Shown here piece by piece: positions 9,076 to 17,589 of a stretch of DNA of 64,000 nucleotides. Under the pieces are notes generated by a model, which worked only from the letters and a program-made list of their open reading frames with translations, did not search any database and was not told the origin of the DNA. Numbering within the stretch: the stretch's first letter is position 1; each line of letters starts with the position of its first letter. Source of the DNA: Halobellus captivus (GTDB lineage Archaea; Halobacteriota; Halobacteria; Halobacteriales; Haloferacaceae); NCBI RefSeq assembly GCF_003697845.1, contig NZ_RDQE01000004.1:215444-279443 (forward strand), read 5' to 3'. The position numbers and the translations under genes are program-made.

Positions 9076-9651
9076 ATGAGTCACGACACGCTCGACCGAC
9101 GGACGTTCATCGGAACCACCGCGACGATCGGCGTCTCGACGCTTCTCGCCGGCTGTTCCGGCGGCGGGGCCAGCGGTGAATCCGGCGGAGACGGCGGCGG
9201 GAGCGGCGGAGGCGACTCCGAAAGCGACGGAGGCGATTCCGGGAGCGATGGCGGAAGCGGCTCCGACGGGGGCGGCGACTCCGGCGGCGACGCGGAGTAC
9301 CTCTCGGAGGAGCCGAACTACGACGGCTGGTTCGACGGCGTGGGCAACTACGAAGGCACCGTGGACCGGACCGACGCCGACGAGGTGTCCGTCGAGGTCG
9401 GAGCGGCGGACGGCCTCTCGTTCGGCCCGGCGGCGGTGGCGGTCACCCCCGGCACGACGGTCGTCTGGGAGTGGACCGGCGAGGGCGGCGACCACAACGT
9501 CTCACACTCCGACGACGCCTTCGAGAGCGAGACGGTCGGCGACTCGGGCCACACCTTCGAGTACACCTTCGAGGAGTCAGGCGTCCACACGTACGTCTGT
9601 ACGCCCCACGAGGCGGTGGGGATGAAGGGTGCCGTCTACGTCCAGGAGTAG
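9076..9651 (+). CDS. Halocyanin-like blue copper lipoprotein (1 of 3)
   Basis: 191 residues. The N-terminus has a twin-arginine signal (LDRRTFIGTTA) followed by a lipobox LLAGC with the lipid-bearing Cys, so it should be Tat-exported and anchored outside the membrane. A long Gly/Ser/Asp linker (about residues 33-75) leads to a plastocyanin-like domain. The four type-1 copper ligands can be read: His in GDHNV, Cys and His in YVCTPHE, Met in VGMKG. It is probably a mobile one-electron carrier in the respiratory chain. The linker is the longest of the three halocyanins in this window. Confidence 0.92.
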   Translation: MSHDTLDRRTFIGTTATIGVSTLLAGCSGGGASGESGGDGGGSGGGDSESDGGDSGSDGGSGSDGGGDSGGDAEYLSEEPNYDGWFDGVGNYEGTVDRTDADEVSVEVGAADGLSFGPAAVAVTPGTTVVWEWTGEGGDHNVSHSDDAFESETVGDSGHTFEYTFEESGVHTYVCTPHEAVGMKGAVYVQE

Positions 9652-9770
9652 CGGCGAGGCGGCTCCGATCCGTTCGACGCGACGCGACGACCCGCGTCCC
9701 GTCGCCGTCGCGATCTCCGGCACCACCGCCGCGCCTAAACAGTTAATCCGGTCGCCGCGAACGGTGAGCC

Positions 9771-10682
9771 ATGTCCCCCGATCCGGCGATCCCGACCGCG
9801 GAGGGTTCGCTGTCGATCGGGTCGTTCGCGGACCCGCTGCTCGTCGATCCGGAACCTCCCTTGCTGTCGGCGGTCGTCGGAGCGTACCGCGAGGCGGCCC
9901 CGGATCTCGTCGATCCCGACTTCCCGGCGCTTCGAGCGGCCGCCGTCGGGAGGCGAGACGCGTCCGCGACGCCGGCGGAACTGCCCTCGCTCACGGTACT
10001 CGTGACCGTCGCTACGTTCGAGTCGGTCACTGACGGCTTTCACGACGCGAGTCGCCTCGCGGCGCTGGTGGACGCGGGCGCGATCCGGCTCCGGACCCTC
10101 ACGCGACCACAGGCGAACGCCGTCCTCGCCGGCGACGTGGCGGGCTGTGTTCTCGTCGGCGGTCAGGGAGACCCCGAGAGGGACGGAGACGGCGAGGGAG
10201 ACGGAGACGCGGCGCGATGGCACCGCCTCGGAGACGATCGGACGCTTCGGGACCGATACGAGCCGATCCTCGCGAACGCCGACGAACATCGGCTCCGGAC
10301 CCCGAGTCGTCATCGCGTGTACGGCGCGTTCCGGGAACGGTGCGGCGAGGCGGTCGCGGAGGACGTCGTCCGGCTGCTCGATCCGGGTCCCGACCTCGCC
10401 GGAGACGACACCGTCGGCCCGCGAACCCGCGCGTACGCGGTCGGCGCGCGCCACGGAACGCACGATCACACGCTCCGACGCGCCTGTGAGGACGCCGGAC
10501 TCGGGAGCCCCTCCACGTTTACCCGGATCAAGCGTCGGCTGATCGACGCCGGACTCGTCGAGACCGAACGGGTCGACCGGCCGGTCGGCCGCCCGCGAGA
10601 GCGGGTCGTCGCCGCCGATCCGCTGAGCGCTCCTCCGCTCGAGCGCGTCGCGGACGCGCTACGGGAGTCGCTCGAGGCGTGA
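9771..10682 (+). CDS. DUF5821-type (TbsP-like) transcriptional regulator
   Basis: 303 residues. The N-terminal two thirds have the layout of a haloarchaeal family annotated DUF5821, to which I believe the metabolic regulator TbsP belongs. The C-terminal 90 residues hold a winged helix: THDHTLRRACEDAGLGSPST, then TRIKRRLIDAGLVETERV and the basic wing VGRPRERVVA. An acidic run (GDPERDGDGEGDGDAA) interrupts the middle. Inference: a DNA-binding regulator with a sensor-like N-domain. It stands alone and convergent with the kinase gene that follows. The ATG at 9771 leaves about 120 bases for a promoter. Confidence 0.7.
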   Translation: MSPDPAIPTAEGSLSIGSFADPLLVDPEPPLLSAVVGAYREAAPDLVDPDFPALRAAAVGRRDASATPAELPSLTVLVTVATFESVTDGFHDASRLAALVDAGAIRLRTLTRPQANAVLAGDVAGCVLVGGQGDPERDGDGEGDGDAARWHRLGDDRTLRDRYEPILANADEHRLRTPSRHRVYGAFRERCGEAVAEDVVRLLDPGPDLAGDDTVGPRTRAYAVGARHGTHDHTLRRACEDAGLGSPSTFTRIKRRLIDAGLVETERVDRPVGRPRERVVAADPLSAPPLERVADALRESLEA

Positions 10683-10709
10683 CCTCCGTCGGTCGACGCG
10701 GTCGGATGA

Positions 10710-11588
10710 CTACGTCGAGCGGTCGGCCTCCGAAGGGGCCCCCGTCCCGGCGTCGGCTCCGCTTCCCGTGGCCCCCTCGGTCTCCCCGTCGGCGGTCGCG
10801 CGCTTCTCGATCTCCCCCTTGAGTTCGGCGGCGTCGAAGTCGTGGTCCGGGCGGATCGCGACGAAGTCCAGGAACCGGCGGGCCGCGAGCAGTTCGGCGG
10901 GGTCGTAGCTCGCGAGCGCCGCGTCGATCGCGGCCGGTGCGCCGATGAGGGGTTCCAGGGCGGCGAGCGCGCTGGCGAGGTCGTACGACCGGGCGTCCGT
11001 TCGACCGTTCTCGCTCACGTTCGTCGCGTCGATCACGTAGATCTCCCCGTCGAGGACTAGGACGTTCTCCGCGCGCACGTCCCCGTGAGCGAGCCCGGCG
11101 TCGTGGATCCGCCGCAGGGTCTCGAACAGCTCCGGCGCGAGCTCACGCTCCCGTTCGTGGTCGATCTCGTCCAGCGTGCGGAACTCGGGCAGATACTCCA
11201 ACACGAGAACCCCGAACCCGTCCACCTCGAACGCCTCGATCGGCTCGGGGGCGTTCACGCCGATCTCCCGGACCTTCCGGGTGGCCTCCAGCTCGTGGCG
11301 GGCCATCTCGTAGGGCGTCTCGTGGCGCTCGAAGAAGCCCTCGGTGCCGGCCGAGAAGGCCCCCAGGTTCCGGCCGGTGGTGAAGAGCGTGTGGACGAGC
11401 GTGTTCTGGCGCGTGATCACCTTCACGAAGAGGTCGTCGTCGAGCACGAACGGGATCGAGAGCCAGTTGTCCGCGTCGAGGAACTCGACGCGCACGCGGT
11501 CGCGGTCGTACCGGTCCGCCAACTCGCGGACGACCCCCTCCAGCTCGGGCCAGCTCGCGGTCCCCCTGACGAGTCGGCGGAACTCCAT
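10710..11588 (-). CDS. RIO-type atypical serine/threonine kinase
   Basis: 292 residues. The kinase core can be followed: nucleotide-binding Lys in DDLFVKVITRQN, catalytic loop LAHGDVRAENVLV, and metal-binding Asp in EIYVIDATNVS, an arrangement closer to RIO and aminoglycoside-type kinases than to classical eukaryotic ones. The C-terminal 45 residues are acidic and low-complexity. I start at the ATG at 11588, since an in-frame extension upstream has no family resemblance. RIO kinases usually act in small-subunit ribosome maturation, but this branch may have another substrate. Divergent from the acyl-CoA dehydrogenase gene. Confidence 0.8.
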   Translation of the reverse strand: MEFRRLVRGTASWPELEGVVRELADRYDRDRVRVEFLDADNWLSIPFVLDDDLFVKVITRQNTLVHTLFTTGRNLGAFSAGTEGFFERHETPYEMARHELEATRKVREIGVNAPEPIEAFEVDGFGVLVLEYLPEFRTLDEIDHERERELAPELFETLRRIHDAGLAHGDVRAENVLVLDGEIYVIDATNVSENGRTDARSYDLASALAALEPLIGAPAAIDAALASYDPAELLAARRFLDFVAIRPDHDFDAAELKGEIEKRATADGETEGATGSGADAGTGAPSEADRST

Positions 11589-11759
11589 ACGTACCGGTCC
11601 ACGCGCCGGCGACGGATAAAGGATCGCGAGCGACTCGCGCACGCGGCTCGTCATCGAGGACCTCCCGGCGCTCGCAGGAGTGCCGGTTCGTCGCCCCGAT
11701 CCTCCCGATCGATCCAGATCGTCGTGTCGTTTATGCTCGCGGCGGGAAAACCTCCGGTC

Positions 11760-12908
11760 ATGGAGTTCGAGCCCCCCGCGGAACACCGGATGATCAGGGA
11801 CACCGTCAGAGAGTTCTGTGAGTCCGAGATCCGGCCGATCGCCCAGGAGATCGAGGACGACCACCGGTTCCCGGAGGAGACCTTCGCGGCGCTCGCCGAC
11901 CTCGACGTGATGGGGATCCCGGTGAGCGAGGAGTACGGCGGGCTCGGCGGCGACCAGCTCATGTACGCCCTGGTGACCGAGGAGCTCGGCCGTGTCTCGG
12001 GCGGGATCGGCCTCTCGTACGCCGCCCACACCTCCCTCGGCGCGAAACCGATCGAGGCGTTCGGCACCGACGAACAGAAGGAGGCGTGGCTCCGGCCGCT
12101 CGCGGAGGGGGACGGGATCGGCGCGTGGGCGCTGACGGAGCCGGGGAGCGGTTCCGACGCCTCCGGAATGGAGACGACCGCCGAGTACGACGCCGATGCC
12201 GACGAGTACGTCCTGAACGGGACGAAACAGTTCATCACGAACGCCAACGTCGCGAACTCGGTGCTGGTGAAGGCGGTCACCGACCCCGACGCCGGCTACG
12301 ACGGCATCTCGACGTTCATCGTCGACCCCCGGAACGACGACGGCTTCGAGGTCACCACGGTCTGGGAGAAGATGGGCCTGAACTGCTCGCCGACCTGCGA
12401 GATCCGGTTCGACGACCTCCGGATCCCGGCCGACCGCCTGCTCGGCGAGGAGGGAGAGGGGTGGGAACAGACGATGAAGACGCTCGACGGCGGCCGGATC
12501 TCCATCGCCGCACTGTCGGTCGGGCTCGCACAGGGTGCCTACGAGGCCGCGAAGGAGTACGCGGGCGAACGCGAGCAGTTCGGCAGGCCGATCGCGGAGT
12601 TCGACGCGATCCGCGATAAGGTCGTCCACATGTACCGCCAGATCGAGCGGGCGCGGCTGTTGACCCACAAGGCGGCGACGACGTACGACGCGGGCGAGCC
12701 GGTCACCCGCGAGTCGGCGCTCGCGAAGCTCGACGCCAGCGAGGCGGCCCGCGAGGTCGCCGAGGAGGCGGTGCAGACGCTCGGCGGCTACGGCTACACC
12801 ACCGACTTCGCGCCCCAGCGGTTCTACCGCGACGCGAAGCTCATGGAGATCGGCGAGGGCACGAGCGAGATCCAACACGTCGTGCTCGGCCGGGAGTTGG
12901 GGCTGTAG
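11760..12908 (+). CDS. Acyl-CoA dehydrogenase
   Basis: 382 residues, normal for the family. Oxidises an acyl-CoA to the trans-2-enoyl-CoA with FAD, passing electrons to an electron-transfer flavoprotein. Signature motifs are present: GAWALTEPGSGSD (FAD and substrate binding), YAGEREQFGRPIAEFDAI, and the C-terminal LMEIGEGTSEIQ, which carries the acid expected near the catalytic base. EAVQTLGGYGYT is also typical. The start is the ATG at 11760; longer in-frame starts run back through the divergent promoter. No other beta-oxidation gene is nearby. Chain-length preference cannot be read from sequence. Confidence 0.93.
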   Translation: MEFEPPAEHRMIRDTVREFCESEIRPIAQEIEDDHRFPEETFAALADLDVMGIPVSEEYGGLGGDQLMYALVTEELGRVSGGIGLSYAAHTSLGAKPIEAFGTDEQKEAWLRPLAEGDGIGAWALTEPGSGSDASGMETTAEYDADADEYVLNGTKQFITNANVANSVLVKAVTDPDAGYDGISTFIVDPRNDDGFEVTTVWEKMGLNCSPTCEIRFDDLRIPADRLLGEEGEGWEQTMKTLDGGRISIAALSVGLAQGAYEAAKEYAGEREQFGRPIAEFDAIRDKVVHMYRQIERARLLTHKAATTYDAGEPVTRESALAKLDASEAAREVAEEAVQTLGGYGYTTDFAPQRFYRDAKLMEIGEGTSEIQHVVLGRELGL

Positions 12909-12929
12909 GGCGGGTTGGCTGCTCGGGGT

Positions 12930-13215
12930 TGGTGACTCGAGAAGGCTGGAGACGGTTCGGTGGGAACCACCGCCAAGGCCCCAGCCGGCTGCCCCTTTGA
13001 ATCCCACCCGACCGCACTACCGGAAGACGTTCCTGCTCGCTTCGCTGCGCGGGCTGCGACTTCCGTACTCCCGCTCGTTTCACTCGCGGGACCGCCCCGC
13101 ACCCCACGCCTCCCCAGCCCCGGCGGACGGACCGGCGCGGGAACCGCACCGCGGCCGCGCCGGTCCGCCGCCTCCCTCGCGGTCCGGTCGCGCCCTGGCG
13201 GGCGCTCCCGGGCGC
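12930..13215. repeat. Intergenic REP-like element, copy 1 (390-base gap 12909-13298)
   Basis: The 390 bases between the acyl-CoA dehydrogenase gene and the gene ending at 13299 hold no credible gene. Two boxes, CCTCCCCAGCC at 13109-13119 and CTCCCTCGCG at 13172-13181, flank a perfect 13-base inverted repeat (13128-13140 with 13155-13167, loop 14). Both boxes occur in reverse order and strand in the element at 46021-46137, with a different hairpin sequence between them. The stretch from 12966 to 13095 looks like another part of the same element. I recall similar intergenic sequence from Halorubrum, but could not check. Confidence 0.6.
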
Positions 13216-13298
13216 GCCGGTGAACGGTGACCGGTCGTCGTCGCGGTCGTGTCGATCGTCGTGCTCGCCTCCCCGATCGGTTCCGGCATCGAACGCGG

Positions 13299-13889
13299 TC
13301 AGGGCAACTCGACGAGGTCGTCGTCGACGGCCCGCAGGCTCTCGGCGAGCCGCGATCCCTCGGGGACGGATTCCAGGAACGCGGCCGAGCCGAACGGGGC
13401 GTCACCGTTGACCGAGAGGTAGCCCAGGTCGGCGGGCGCTCCGTCGACCCCGGTGAGGAGTCCGACGGTTCGGGCGATCGGCACGTCGCCGGCCGTTCCC
13501 GTGGGATCGACGGAGGCGTACAGCGTCCGGTGGGTCGCGACGTGGTGGACGCAGGTCGGCGTCGGCGCGAAAAACAGGAGGTAACGCGCGCCCGGGCCGG
13601 TCCGATCCAGTTTCGGTCGGAGCCGATGGGTCTCGTCGGCGTGGAAGTATCGCTCCATCCGGCGGTACTGCCTGAGGACCTCGTTCGCGCCCGTGGCGCG
13701 GCGCACGGCGGCGTCGGACTTGAGCTCGACGACGTGGTCGACCCGTTCGGGCGTCCGGAGCCGGACGTAGACGTCGACGACCCCACGGCGGCCCTCCGCG
13801 TCGTACGGCTCCTCGAGCCGGATCTCGGGGTCGTCGTGGACGGCCTCGTAGTGGTCGACGATCCGCGTCGCCAGGTCGTCCTCCCGCAT
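13299..13889 (-). CDS. Putative PD-(D/E)XK-fold protein
   Basis: 196 residues from the ATG at 13889. GVVDVYVRLRTPERVDHVVELKSD (about residues 38-61) matches the spacing of the nuclease core: Asp in a strand, about 15 residues, then Glu-x-Lys. An upstream Glu in IRLEEPYD would be the helix acid. The rest (RYLLFFAPTPTCVHHVAT) continues an alpha/beta fold. Such domains occur in restriction-like and repair nucleases and also in inactive relatives. There is no methylase or partner gene beside it, so a restriction system is not supported. It lies convergent with the dehydrogenase gene across the repeat element. Confidence 0.6.
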   Translation of the reverse strand: MREDDLATRIVDHYEAVHDDPEIRLEEPYDAEGRRGVVDVYVRLRTPERVDHVVELKSDAAVRRATGANEVLRQYRRMERYFHADETHRLRPKLDRTGPGARYLLFFAPTPTCVHHVATHRTLYASVDPTGTAGDVPIARTVGLLTGVDGAPADLGYLSVNGDAPFGSAAFLESVPEGSRLAESLRAVDDDLVELP

Positions 13890-14117
13890 GGGTCCACCGA
13901 GACGGCGGCAACGCTTAAACACGCCCTTCGGCGGCGGGTCGGACGGATCGAACCGACGCGGATCCCGGGGCCTGACGTCCCCGAACGTGACCCCCTCCGA
14001 CGGTTCCCGTGACCCCCTTCTGTAAACATATCTCTACTGATAGATACGAGCGGTCGTTTACCCAGAAGACGAGAGTGATCAAGGGGTTTGTATGCCTTCG
14101 CACCCTACGATCCGGTG

Positions 14118-14633
14118 ATGACACGAAGACTGTCTAGACGGCGGTACGTCGTCGGAACCGGCGCGGCGCTGGCCACCGGTCTGCTCGCGGGCTGTTCGGG
14201 TGGCGGTGACGGCAGTGGCGACGGCGGCGGGGGCGACGGCTCCGCCGGCGAGCCCGCGGACGACGTGCCGAGCGAGATCGACGACTACCTCTCCGAGAAC
14301 GAGGCGCGGCTCTACGAGGGAACGATCGCCGACTACACCGGCGAGGACGAGGTCGTCGTCGACGTTGGTGCCGGCGAGATCGGGTTCGCGTTCGACCCCG
14401 CCGCGATCCGGATCGACGCCGGAACGACGGTCGTCTGGGAGTGGACCGGCGAGGGCGGCGCACACAACGTCGTCTCCGCGGAGGGCTCCGCGTCCGACTT
14501 CGAGAGCGGCGATCAGGTCGCCGAGGAGGGAACGACCTTCGAGCAGTCCTTCGATGACGCCGGGGTCCAGCTGTACTACTGCACGCCGCACCAGTCCAAC
14601 GGGATGCACGGCGCGATAGAGGTCATCGAGTAG
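14118..14633 (+). CDS. Halocyanin-like blue copper lipoprotein (2 of 3)
   Basis: 171 residues from the ATG at 14118. Tat signal SRRRYVVGTGAAL, lipobox LLAGC, then a short Gly/Asp linker. Copper ligands are His in GGAHNV, Cys and His in YYCTPHQ, and Met in NGMHG. Compared with the first halocyanin the linker is shorter, and the copper loop is followed by HGAIEVIE at the C-terminus. It would be exported folded with copper and anchored by lipid, carrying electrons between respiratory complexes. An upstream in-frame ATG (14088) would put ten residues before the Arg pair and is less likely. Confidence 0.92.
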   Translation: MTRRLSRRRYVVGTGAALATGLLAGCSGGGDGSGDGGGGDGSAGEPADDVPSEIDDYLSENEARLYEGTIADYTGEDEVVVDVGAGEIGFAFDPAAIRIDAGTTVVWEWTGEGGAHNVVSAEGSASDFESGDQVAEEGTTFEQSFDDAGVQLYYCTPHQSNGMHGAIEVIE

Positions 14634-14766
14634 TCGCAGTCGTCGGGTAGTCGAAATCGGCGGGTAGTCGCGGTCGCGGGTGACCGCAACTGTCGGGTAA
14701 CACCGACGTCAGCCGGTTTCTCTCGCGTCCACGCGTGTACAAGTGTCCCCGGCACGTAGCCCGGGT

Positions 14767-15720
14767 ATGACCCACACCCTCGAGACGCCCGGGATCCACC
14801 ACGTGACCGCGATCGCCGGCGATCCGAACGCCAACCACGCCTTCTACACCGAGACGCTCGGCCTCCGACTCGTCAAGCGGAGCGTCAACCAGGACGACGT
14901 GGGCGTCTACCACCTGTTCTACGCCGACGACGCCGGCAATCCGGGTACCAGCATGACCTTCTTCCCGTACGTCGGGGCGCGATCCGGCCGCGTCGGGGAC
15001 GGACAGGCGTCGACGGTGTCGTTCACGATACCGGCCGCGTCGGTCGACTACTGGGTGGACCGGCTCGCGGACCGAGGCCTCGACGTCGAGACGACCGAGC
15101 GGTTCGGCGACGCGGTCGTCGGCTTCGAGGACCCCGACGGGCTCCCGCTCGAACTCGTCGCCCGCGAGGACGCCCCCGCGGGCGATCCTCCGACCGGCCC
15201 CGTCCCTGACGAACACGCGATCCGCGGGTTCTTCGCCGTCGAACTGTCGCTGTCCGACCCCAACGCCACGGTCGAGTTGCTGGAGGCGATGGGATACGAG
15301 GAGACCGACGGCGACGAGGCGGGCCACCGCCGCCGGTTCGAGGCCGACGGCGACCGCGGGTTCGTCGTCGACGTCGTGACCGACCCCGCGACACCGCAGG
15401 GGGCCCCGGGTGCGGGGACCGTCCACCACGTCGCCTATCGCGTCACGGACGAGGAGCAGGAGGAGTGGCGGACGCTGCTGCAGGAACACGGCCTCCGCCC
15501 GAGCGAGGTGATCGACCGCAAGTGGTTCCGGTCGGTGTACGCCCGCACCCGCGGCGGCGTGCTCTTCGAGTTCGCGACGGCCGAGCCCGGCTACGACGTC
15601 GACGAGCCGCGCTCGTCGCTCGGCGAACGGCTCGTGTTGCCCGACTGGCTCGAGGACCGCCGCGAGGAGATCGAGTCGGGTCTCCCCGAACTCGAGACGA
15701 CACCGCCCGCGATGGAGTGA
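14767..15720 (+). CDS. Ring-cleaving extradiol dioxygenase / glyoxalase-fold protein (MhqO-like)
   Basis: 317 residues made of two glyoxalase-type modules, each with the family's opening strand: GIHHVTAIAGD (module 1) and TVHHVAYRV (module 2), with metal-binding His in both and a Glu in GGVLFEFAT near the end. This is the layout of MhqO-type dioxygenases, linked in bacteria to hydroquinone and catechol breakdown. The true substrate in haloarchaea is not known. The ATG at 14767 follows a 130-base intergenic stretch with short GGTAGTCG repeats (about 14640-14670) of no clear role. Confidence 0.85.
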   Translation: MTHTLETPGIHHVTAIAGDPNANHAFYTETLGLRLVKRSVNQDDVGVYHLFYADDAGNPGTSMTFFPYVGARSGRVGDGQASTVSFTIPAASVDYWVDRLADRGLDVETTERFGDAVVGFEDPDGLPLELVAREDAPAGDPPTGPVPDEHAIRGFFAVELSLSDPNATVELLEAMGYEETDGDEAGHRRRFEADGDRGFVVDVVTDPATPQGAPGAGTVHHVAYRVTDEEQEEWRTLLQEHGLRPSEVIDRKWFRSVYARTRGGVLFEFATAEPGYDVDEPRSSLGERLVLPDWLEDRREEIESGLPELETTPPAME

Positions 15721-15733
15721 CGACGGCGCCCCG

Positions 15734-16252
15734 CTACCGCAGACACGTCCACCGTACGTCGACGAGCTGGTCCCGCTCCCCGCTTATCGTCGGACGCGCG
15801 AGGTGGTCGTTGGCGTCGACTCCGTGCGATGCGAGCCCCAGAAGGGCGTCCTCGAGCGAGCGGTCCGATCGCTCCACGCTGGCGTCCCGGACGTACGGCA
15901 CGTCCCGCGGCTCGTCGATCGAGTTGGTCGTCTCGATCCGGTCGGTGAGGTCGCTTCCGAACGCGTGGGGGGGCTGGTGGAACTCCCAGCCGTCGACGGT
16001 GACGAGTAGCCAGACGTCGCCGTGGACCGCGTGGTACTCGCCGGTGACCGCGCCGGGGTCGGCGGCGACGATCCGGTTCAACACCTCCGTCTTCGTCCGA
16101 TACAGCGCGTCCTTCCGGGCGGAGGAGACGTTGCTGTCGGTGACGTCGCCGCGGTCGTAGGCGGCGGTCGCCTCGTCGGCGAGCCGCTTCGCGACCTTGT
16201 TCACGACGTAGAGCGATTCGAGCAGGTCGTCGTCGGGTTCGAGCGGTTCCAC
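15734..16252 (-). CDS. Conserved haloarchaeal protein of unknown function
   Basis: 172 residues if read from the GTG at 16252 (first residues MEPLEPDDDLLESLYVVNKV). A TTG at 16351 would add 33 Arg- and Pro-rich residues with no protein-like pattern, so I prefer the GTG. The helical N-terminal region VVNKVAKRLADEATAAYDRG is followed by an alpha/beta part with GDVWLLVTVDGWEFH. I recall similar haloarchaeal proteins that end like this one in a charged tail, but none with a known role. No Cys cluster, membrane segment or catalytic motif is visible. Confidence 0.7.
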   Translation of the reverse strand: MEPLEPDDDLLESLYVVNKVAKRLADEATAAYDRGDVTDSNVSSARKDALYRTKTEVLNRIVAADPGAVTGEYHAVHGDVWLLVTVDGWEFHQPPHAFGSDLTDRIETTNSIDEPRDVPYVRDASVERSDRSLEDALLGLASHGVDANDHLARPTISGERDQLVDVRWTCLR

Positions 16253-16469
16253 GGTGTGCCTCTCGGTCCGGACGGTGCCGGTCTCCGGACGTCGGTGGCC
16301 GGTGACCGGTAGCGGTCCGCGATCGATAGCAGGTCCGCGCGTCGCGGGCAAAGACGTTTCGGGGCGTCGAGACCGCGGACTCTCGGTCGGCGGCCCGCCG
16401 TCGAGATCGCGACCGCCGGCCCCCGGATGGTTAATTCTTTAAGCACGCGGACGAAGGTCATCTCAAGAA

Positions 16470-16745
16470 ATGTCGTCCGACTCCGTCAAACTGTACTCGG
16501 CGATATATCTCGCGCTCCTGATCGCGGCGATTCTGAACTTCGTTCTCTTCGAGGTCGAGTTCTTCGGCTTCTCGTACTGGGAGGCGTTCGCCGGGACGAT
16601 GATCATCTCCGTGGTCAAGACCGTCCTGATCGTCGCGTACTTCCAGCACCTGCGCTGGGAGAACCCCTCGTTGACGTACCTGATGGGGCTCGCGCTCGCG
16701 TTGACCATGCTTCTCATGGCCGCGGCCGCGTACTCGATCTCGTGA
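16470..16745 (+). CDS. Heme-copper oxidase subunit IV-like protein
   Basis: 91 residues with three predicted membrane helices: about 8-27, 37-57 and 67-90. The pattern, with WEAFAGTMIISVVKTVLIVAYFQHLRWE in the middle, matches the prokaryotic cytochrome c oxidase subunit IV / CyoD family; the His in FQHLRWE is typical. It would help assemble or stabilise a terminal oxidase. No other oxidase subunit is next to it, so it stands apart from its complex. A TATA-like TTCTTTAAG at 16435-16443 lies 27 bases before the ATG, supporting this start. Confidence 0.88.
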   Translation: MSSDSVKLYSAIYLALLIAAILNFVLFEVEFFGFSYWEAFAGTMIISVVKTVLIVAYFQHLRWENPSLTYLMGLALALTMLLMAAAAYSIS

Positions 16746-16788
16746 ACGCGTCGCGGATCTTTTTGTAGTCGCGGAGACACTCCTCGGT

Positions 16789-17538
16789 ATGGACTTACGA
16801 GAGGCTACCGCCGACGACGTCGGATCGATCCGCGAGGTAGCGTTAGCGTCGCTCGCCGCGTCCTACGGCCACGCCGTGGACGAGACCCTGCTGTCGGAGG
16901 CCGTCGAGAACTGGTACGGTGCCGACGACGTGGACGAGGACATCGCCGACCCGGACACCGTCTTCCCGGTCGCGGTCGTCGCCGGCGAGGTCGTCGCGTT
17001 CGCGGAGAGCTACGTCGTCGACCGCCGCGAGCGGGTCGGCGAGATCGACTGGCTCCACGTTCACCCGGACCACCGCGAGTCGGGGATCGGGTCGGCGCTG
17101 CTCGAACGCGTCGAGGACGAGCTCCGCGACCGCGACGTCGACAGCATCGAGGGGAAGGTCCTCGTCGACAACGAGGCCGGAACCGCCTTCTACGAGCGTG
17201 AGGGATACGACCTCTCGGGCGAGCGGGTCGTCGACATCGGCGGAGAGGAGTTCCAGGAGCGGCTCTACCGCAAGCGGATCGGTCGCGACGGAACCCTCCG
17301 AGAGGGGATCTACGAGACCGCCGACGGCGAGACGGTGTACGTCGCCTTCGACGAGGGTGAACGCGGCTCGAAGGCACCGTTCTACGTCGCGTACGCCGAC
17401 GCCGATCACGAGAGCCGGTACGGCTACTTCTGCGGGAACTGCGAGGGGACGAACGTCGCGATCGACACGATGGACGCCGTGGAGTGTCTCGACTGCGAGA
17501 ACCGACGGAAGGCGGCGCGGTGGGACGCGGCGTACTGA
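16789..17538 (+). CDS. GNAT acetyltransferase fused to a zinc-binding DUF5816 domain
   Basis: 249 residues. Residues 1-160 form a GNAT fold: the acetyl-CoA pyrophosphate loop is HPDHRESGIGSALLERVE, and the C-terminal strand is EREGYDLSGE. Residues 165-249 form a separate domain with the Cys pairs CGNC and CLDC, matching the haloarchaeal DUF5816 domain, probably one zinc ribbon. Fusion with a zinc ribbon suggests a protein or nucleic-acid substrate, but that is inference. It stands alone, convergent with the epimerase gene. Confidence 0.87.
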   Translation: MDLREATADDVGSIREVALASLAASYGHAVDETLLSEAVENWYGADDVDEDIADPDTVFPVAVVAGEVVAFAESYVVDRRERVGEIDWLHVHPDHRESGIGSALLERVEDELRDRDVDSIEGKVLVDNEAGTAFYEREGYDLSGERVVDIGGEEFQERLYRKRIGRDGTLREGIYETADGETVYVAFDEGERGSKAPFYVAYADADHESRYGYFCGNCEGTNVAIDTMDAVECLDCENRRKAARWDAAY

Positions 17539-17589
17539 GGGGTACGGACGAGCGGGCCTTTCCGACTCGTCGCAGCCGACGTCGACCGC

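Noticed and set aside
12960..13223. 87-codon plus-strand frame in the intergenic repeat
   Set aside because: Pro/Arg-rich with no protein pattern; it is explained by the repeat element and its hairpin.
13299..13889. Restriction-modification system
   Set aside because: One nuclease-like gene without a methylase or specificity subunit is not enough.
16253..16351. Longer N-terminus from a TTG for the gene ending at 15734
   Set aside because: The added 33 residues are Arg/Pro-rich and do not look like a haloarchaeal protein start; the GTG at 16252 gives a sensible beginning.
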